Position numbers and translations under genes: made by a program
Shown: positions 61,557 to 64,000 of the stretch, piece by piece
How the letters are laid out: every line of letters begins with the position of its first letter
How positions within the stretch are numbered: the stretch's first letter is position 1
Notes under the pieces: generated by a model
Databases searched by the model: none
Seen by the model: the letters and a program-made list of their open reading frames with translations, nothing else
What the model was told of the DNA's origin: nothing
DNA from: Acidobacteriaceae bacterium
GTDB lineage: Bacteria > Acidobacteriota > Terriglobia > Terriglobales > Acidobacteriaceae
Assembly: GCA_025462735.1 (NCBI GenBank)
Contig: JAOAPC010000008.1
Location: forward strand, 248,001-312,000
Direction: 5' to 3'
Length of the DNA: 64,000 bases

Positions 61557-61774
61557 ACCCGCTTCCCTGGCGAAAAATTGTTTGTGTATTCGAGCAAATC
61601 GGATACAAGCACGCCGGTCAGAAGGGCAGCCATATAAAAATGGAAAAGCCGGGAGCAGCTCGCCCATTAATTATTCCGAAATATGATGAGGTCGGGCGCG
61701 ACATCATCACAACGTTGATGAAAACCGCAGGGATTACCCGAGAGGCTTTCTTAGCACTACTGGAAAACTGCTAA
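61544..61774 (+). CDS. hicA: HicA-family mRNA interferase toxin
   Basis: 76 residues of the double-stranded-RNA-binding-like HicA fold: 'LPWRKIVCVFEQIGYKHAGQKGSHIKM' contains the catalytic GSH histidine (about residue 29), followed by 'RPLIIPKYDEVGRDIITTLMKTAGITREAFLALL'. The usual 'PxH' at the second histidine site reads 'PKY', a difference from the canonical family. It is an RNA-cleaving toxin held in check by HicB, and overlaps hicB by 13 bases for translational coupling. Confidence 0.88.
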   Translation: MSRLNPLPWRKIVCVFEQIGYKHAGQKGSHIKMEKPGAARPLIIPKYDEVGRDIITTLMKTAGITREAFLALLENC

Positions 61775-62070
61775 GGCTTACGCTTCTCTGGCGTATTTTT
61801 CCATCGCGCCTTAGCGGCCCGTGCAGCCACCTTCCGGCGCTGTTCCTTTGTCATGGTTTTAAGCCGTCGCTTGCCGCCGATCTGACCGCCTTTTCGTCCA
61901 ATGGACGCCATGTACTCAGAAAGATTTATGGGAGCCGCTTCAGCGGCTGGTTCCTGTAATTTATCTGGCTCCCCGTTTGTGCTTTGATCTACTATCCACT
62001 TTGCGAGCTGGTTCGGATCACGCGGACGTTTTCCTTTGCCGACCGTCATGGATACATCATGCCATGCCAA
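61771..62070 (-). CDS. Small basic KGG/KARW-type protein
   Basis: 99 residues, or 92 from the second Met (62047-62049), which starts the conserved 'MTVGKGKRPRDPNQLAKWIVD' part. The C-terminal half is strongly basic: 'ASIGRKGGQIGGKRRLKTMTKEQRRKVAARAAKARWKN', a repeat-like pattern of histone-H1-like bacterial proteins that bind nucleic acid. It is convergent with hicA (overlapping by four bases) and lies within the inverted repeats of the mobile element, so it travels with the toxin-antitoxin pair. Its role is unknown. Confidence 0.75.
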   Translation of the reverse strand: MAWHDVSMTVGKGKRPRDPNQLAKWIVDQSTNGEPDKLQEPAAEAAPINLSEYMASIGRKGGQIGGKRRLKTMTKEQRRKVAARAAKARWKNTPEKRKP

Positions 62071-62192
62071 ACGATGCTAAAGCGAGCCTGTGAAAACTGA
62101 AACTGACCCACTACCGTAAGCTCCCCTCTGCTGGCAGACACTCCTCAGAAGCTGGTATCTTTCTAAGTTGCTCTCATTCAATCGGAGGAATC

Positions 62193-62435
62193 ATGGCTGC
62201 GGTCAAAATTACTGTTAAGAAAAACGGACCTTATCGAGTCGAGGCTCCTGAAGGCTCGGTTGAGCTGGTCGATGCCGACGGAAATAAATTTGATCTGACC
62301 GGGAAGCCGGCATTTTCGCTCTGCCGTTGCGGAGGTTCAGTGAATAAACCATTCTGCGATGGAACCCACAGCAAACTCGGATTCCAGGCGGCGGAAAGCG
62401 CAGTCAAGAAAGCCGATCAAGGCCAGCAGCCTTAG
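62193..62435 (+). CDS. CDGSH iron-sulfur domain protein
   Basis: 80 residues with ATCGGAGGAATC upstream. The motif 'CRCGGSVNKPFCDGTHSKLGF' (about 44-64) is the CDGSH [2Fe-2S] site with the Cys3-His1 ligand set (C-x-C-x2-S-x3-P-x-C-D-G-T-H). The protein is a small cytoplasmic redox or cluster-transfer protein. The N-terminus carries a short beta region and the C-terminus a charged tail. The flavoenzyme gene follows 40 bases on, so the two may be co-transcribed. Confidence 0.92.
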   Translation: MAAVKITVKKNGPYRVEAPEGSVELVDADGNKFDLTGKPAFSLCRCGGSVNKPFCDGTHSKLGFQAAESAVKKADQGQQP

Positions 62436-62475
62436 GTGCACCGGGCGTTAAGTCTTTTCAGGATCAAGGGGACAC

Positions 62476-64000
62476 ATGAAAGACCCGAACGGTACGGACC
62501 CGAAGAATGACTCGACCGATAACGATCTAGGAATGCACCGCGGCATCACGCGGCGCGATTTTCTAAACGGAGTCGCAGTCACATCGGGACTTGCGGCCCT
62601 TCCGCCGCACCTGCTGGCGGCGCTGCAACATGATCTCGATGGGGAAAAGTCGCCGAACTATTATCCACCGGCGCTGACCGGACTGCGCGGCAGCCACGTC
62701 GGGTCTTTTGAAGTGGCCCATAGCCTGCGCGACAGCGACTTCTGGCAAAAAGCTGGAACGCCGACCGAAACTGGCGAGACATTCGACCTGATCGTTGTGG
62801 GCGGAGGAATCAGCGGCCTCTCCGCCGCTTACTTCTTTCGCAAGGCGAACCCGAATGCGCGCGTTCTGATTCTCGACAACCACGACGACTTCGGCGGACA
62901 CGCCAAGCGAAACGAATTCACGGTAAGCGACCGCAAGCTTCTCGGCTTCGGCGGCACTTTCTCGATTGAAAGTCCCGCTCCATACAGTTCGGTCGCCAAG
63001 GGCATTGTCGAAGACCTTGGAATCGACGTGGCGTCTTATCCGAAATACGTTTCGAAGGACCTTTACAGCTCGCTGGGGATGTGGCCAAGTATTTTTTTCG
63101 ACCAGCAAACGTTCGGAAGCGACAAACTGGTAGTTAATCCAGCGCCCATTGGCGGAGGCGAAGACAGCGATTCTCTGCGCGGATCGGCGGCAGCGTGGAA
63201 AGATTTTCTCGCCCAAGCGCCCATGTCGGAAACAGCGAGGCAGGACTTCCACGGACTGTTCACCGCGAGCAAAGATTATTTCCCAGGTCTTTCCTCAGAC
63301 CAGAAAAAAGACCGGCTTGCACGGATCAGCTATGCCAAGTTTCTCACTGATATCGCGCACGTCGATGAACAGGTCGTGAAGCTTTATCAGGCCGCGCCAC
63401 ACGGTCTGTTTGGCGTAGGGATCGACGCAGTCTCGGCGCAGGACGCGTGGGGTTTGGGTCTGCCGGGCTTCTCAGGAATGAAACTCGAACGGGGGCCCGG
63501 CAAGGGCATGAACCGCGATTGTATTCCGAACGCCGAAGCGGACAAATATTTTTTTCATTTCCCCGACGGCAATGCATCTATCGCACGCATGTTGGTGCGA
63601 AAGCTGATTCCGACGGCCATTCAGGGGGGTTCGGCAACAGACATCGTGACCCAAAAAGTAAACTATGCCAAGCTCGATGATGCATCCGCGCAGGTTCGAA
63701 TACGGCTGAACAGCACGGCCGTCCGCGTTAAACATGTAGGCAATCCCGCAACCGCAAAAGAAATTGAAATCACATATTCGCGGCAAGGAAAGCTTTACAG
63801 CGTGCGTGCGCCGTTCACGGTGCTCGCGTGCTGGAACATGGTTATTCCATATATGTGCGCCGATTTGCCGGAGCATCAGAAGCAAGCCTTGAATTCCGCG
63901 GCGAAGGTTCCGCTGCTGTACTCCAATGTTGCGATCCGCAACTGGACCTCGTTTCAGAAGCTGGGCGCCAGCTCGGTTTATGCTCCGCACTGTTATCACT
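62476..64000 (+). CDS. Tat-exported FAD-dependent amine-oxidase-like oxidoreductase, cut by window edge
   Basis: An open frame from the ATG at 62476 (AAGGGGA upstream) runs past the right edge: 508 complete codons. A twin-arginine signal 'TRRDFLNGVAVTSGLAALPP' begins near residue 25. The FAD-binding Rossmann motif 'FDLIVVGGGISGLSAAYFF' and 'VLILDNHDDFGGHAKRNEF' (about 100-150) follow, then 'LGFGGTFSIESPAPYSS'. The pattern is that of flavin amine oxidases such as spermidine dehydrogenase. Its substrate is not known. It would act in the periplasm after Tat export with bound FAD. Confidence 0.86.
   Translation, partial: MKDPNGTDPKNDSTDNDLGMHRGITRRDFLNGVAVTSGLAALPPHLLAALQHDLDGEKSPNYYPPALTGLRGSHVGSFEVAHSLRDSDFWQKAGTPTETGETFDLIVVGGGISGLSAAYFFRKANPNARVLILDNHDDFGGHAKRNEFTVSDRKLLGFGGTFSIESPAPYSSVAKGIVEDLGIDVASYPKYVSKDLYSSLGMWPSIFFDQQTFGSDKLVVNPAPIGGGEDSDSLRGSAAAWKDFLAQAPMSETARQDFHGLFTASKDYFPGLSSDQKKDRLARISYAKFLTDIAHVDEQVVKLYQAAPHGLFGVGIDAVSAQDAWGLGLPGFSGMKLERGPGKGMNRDCIPNAEADKYFFHFPDGNASIARMLVRKLIPTAIQGGSATDIVTQKVNYAKLDDASAQVRIRLNSTAVRVKHVGNPATAKEIEITYSRQGKLYSVRAPFTVLACWNMVIPYMCADLPEHQKQALNSAAKVPLLYSNVAIRNWTSFQKLGASSVYAPHCYH

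Larger units (their letters stand above)
60908..62115. mobile_element. Transposase-less 1.2-kb element carrying hicBA (mobile insertion cassette)
   Basis: The ends are inverted repeats: 60908-60935 starts GGTAGTGGGTCAGTTTCG, and its reverse complement appears at 62088-62115. The first 17 bases match perfectly and 25 of 28 match in all. GTAAGTTC (60900-60907) and GTAAGCTC (62116-62123) directly flank the two ends, an 8-base target duplication with one mismatch. Inside are hicB, hicA and a small basic-protein gene but no transposase. The ends resemble those of insertion sequences, so the element would have to be moved by a transposase acting in trans. Confidence 0.78.

Noticed and set aside
60908-62115. 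A complete insertion sequence
   Set aside because: The inverted repeats and target duplication look like those of an insertion sequence, but no frame inside resembles a transposase; it is therefore listed as a non-autonomous element.
1-64000. tRNA, rRNA and CRISPR features
   Set aside because: Looked for T-loop-like GTTCGAA sequences with acceptor stems and for regularly spaced repeats; the few GTTCGAA hits lie inside coding genes, and no regular array is present.

Overview
The window reads as chromosomal DNA of an acidobacterium (Acidobacteriota, probably class Terriglobia, Koribacter/Sulfotelmatobacter-like). This is inferred from the gene set: a futalosine-route menaquinone pathway (mqnA, mqnC, mqnD), an Oar-type TonB-dependent receptor with an N-terminal carboxypeptidase-regulatory domain, two winged-helix/TPR signalling proteins, an acidobacterial-type Hfq, several acidobacterial-type small exported proteins, and hairpin repeats such as 29119-29155. 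Base composition is moderately GC-rich by eye. No rRNA, tRNA or CRISPR array was seen. Both edges cut genes: an acyl-CoA mutase large subunit at the left (1-466, minus) and a Tat-exported FAD oxidoreductase at the right (62476-64000, plus).

Layout. 0-7.7 kb (mostly minus): acyl-CoA mutase, a WaaE-like glycosyltransferase, small exported or monooxygenase-like proteins, a PilZ + LuxR-type regulator pair, a 42-residue secreted peptide with its own terminator, a membrane protein, and a DUF58 / alpha-beta hydrolase pair. 7.8-13.9 kb (plus): a PDZ-GAF-PAS histidine kinase overlapping an NtrC-class regulator, followed by an MlaE/MlaF-like lipid ABC pair. 14-18.7 kb (minus): topA, a four-helix-bundle (IVP) gene bracketed by repeats, and dprA. 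18.8-21.5 kb (plus): mqnA, a DedA-family gene, mqnC.

21.5-33.5 kb is accessory and the most unusual part. It holds two paralogous winged-helix/TPR genes. Directly after the stop codon of each, and in the same reading frame, lies a copy of the 3' end of an upstream metabolic gene: mqnC for the first, a zinc alcohol dehydrogenase for the second. A third, fresher mqnC tail lies about 1 kb further on. The region also carries a PD-(D/E)XK nuclease-like gene, a cysteine-rich exported protein, a two-gene operon with a HEPN-like protein, DUF1810, SnoaL-like and cupredoxin genes, and palindromes.

33.7-52 kb is mostly housekeeping and respiratory: DUF2277, a nine-haem cytochrome c, a processive GT2, an orphan sugar-binding lipoprotein, an Xaa-Pro aminopeptidase, bioY, mqnD, a HAD phosphatase, hfq, the Oar receptor, tdh, a CLC antiporter and pckG. 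52-60.9 kb has tmk and holB separated by a large Tat-exported GH94-like gene, then an M61 peptidase, a LmbE-like deacetylase and a GT4. At 60.9-62.1 kb a transposase-less 1.2-kb element with 28-bp terminal inverted repeats and an imperfect 8-bp target duplication carries a hicBA toxin-antitoxin pair. A CDGSH iron-sulfur gene and the partial flavoenzyme close the window.

How genes work together: MqnA, MqnC and MqnD supply three steps of menaquinone synthesis (MqnB not seen here), which would feed respiration that may use the nine-haem cytochrome. The histidine kinase and NtrC regulator form one two-component system and may drive the Mla-like pair from a possible sigma-54 site at 12190. All assignments are from reading the sequence; no database search was run.
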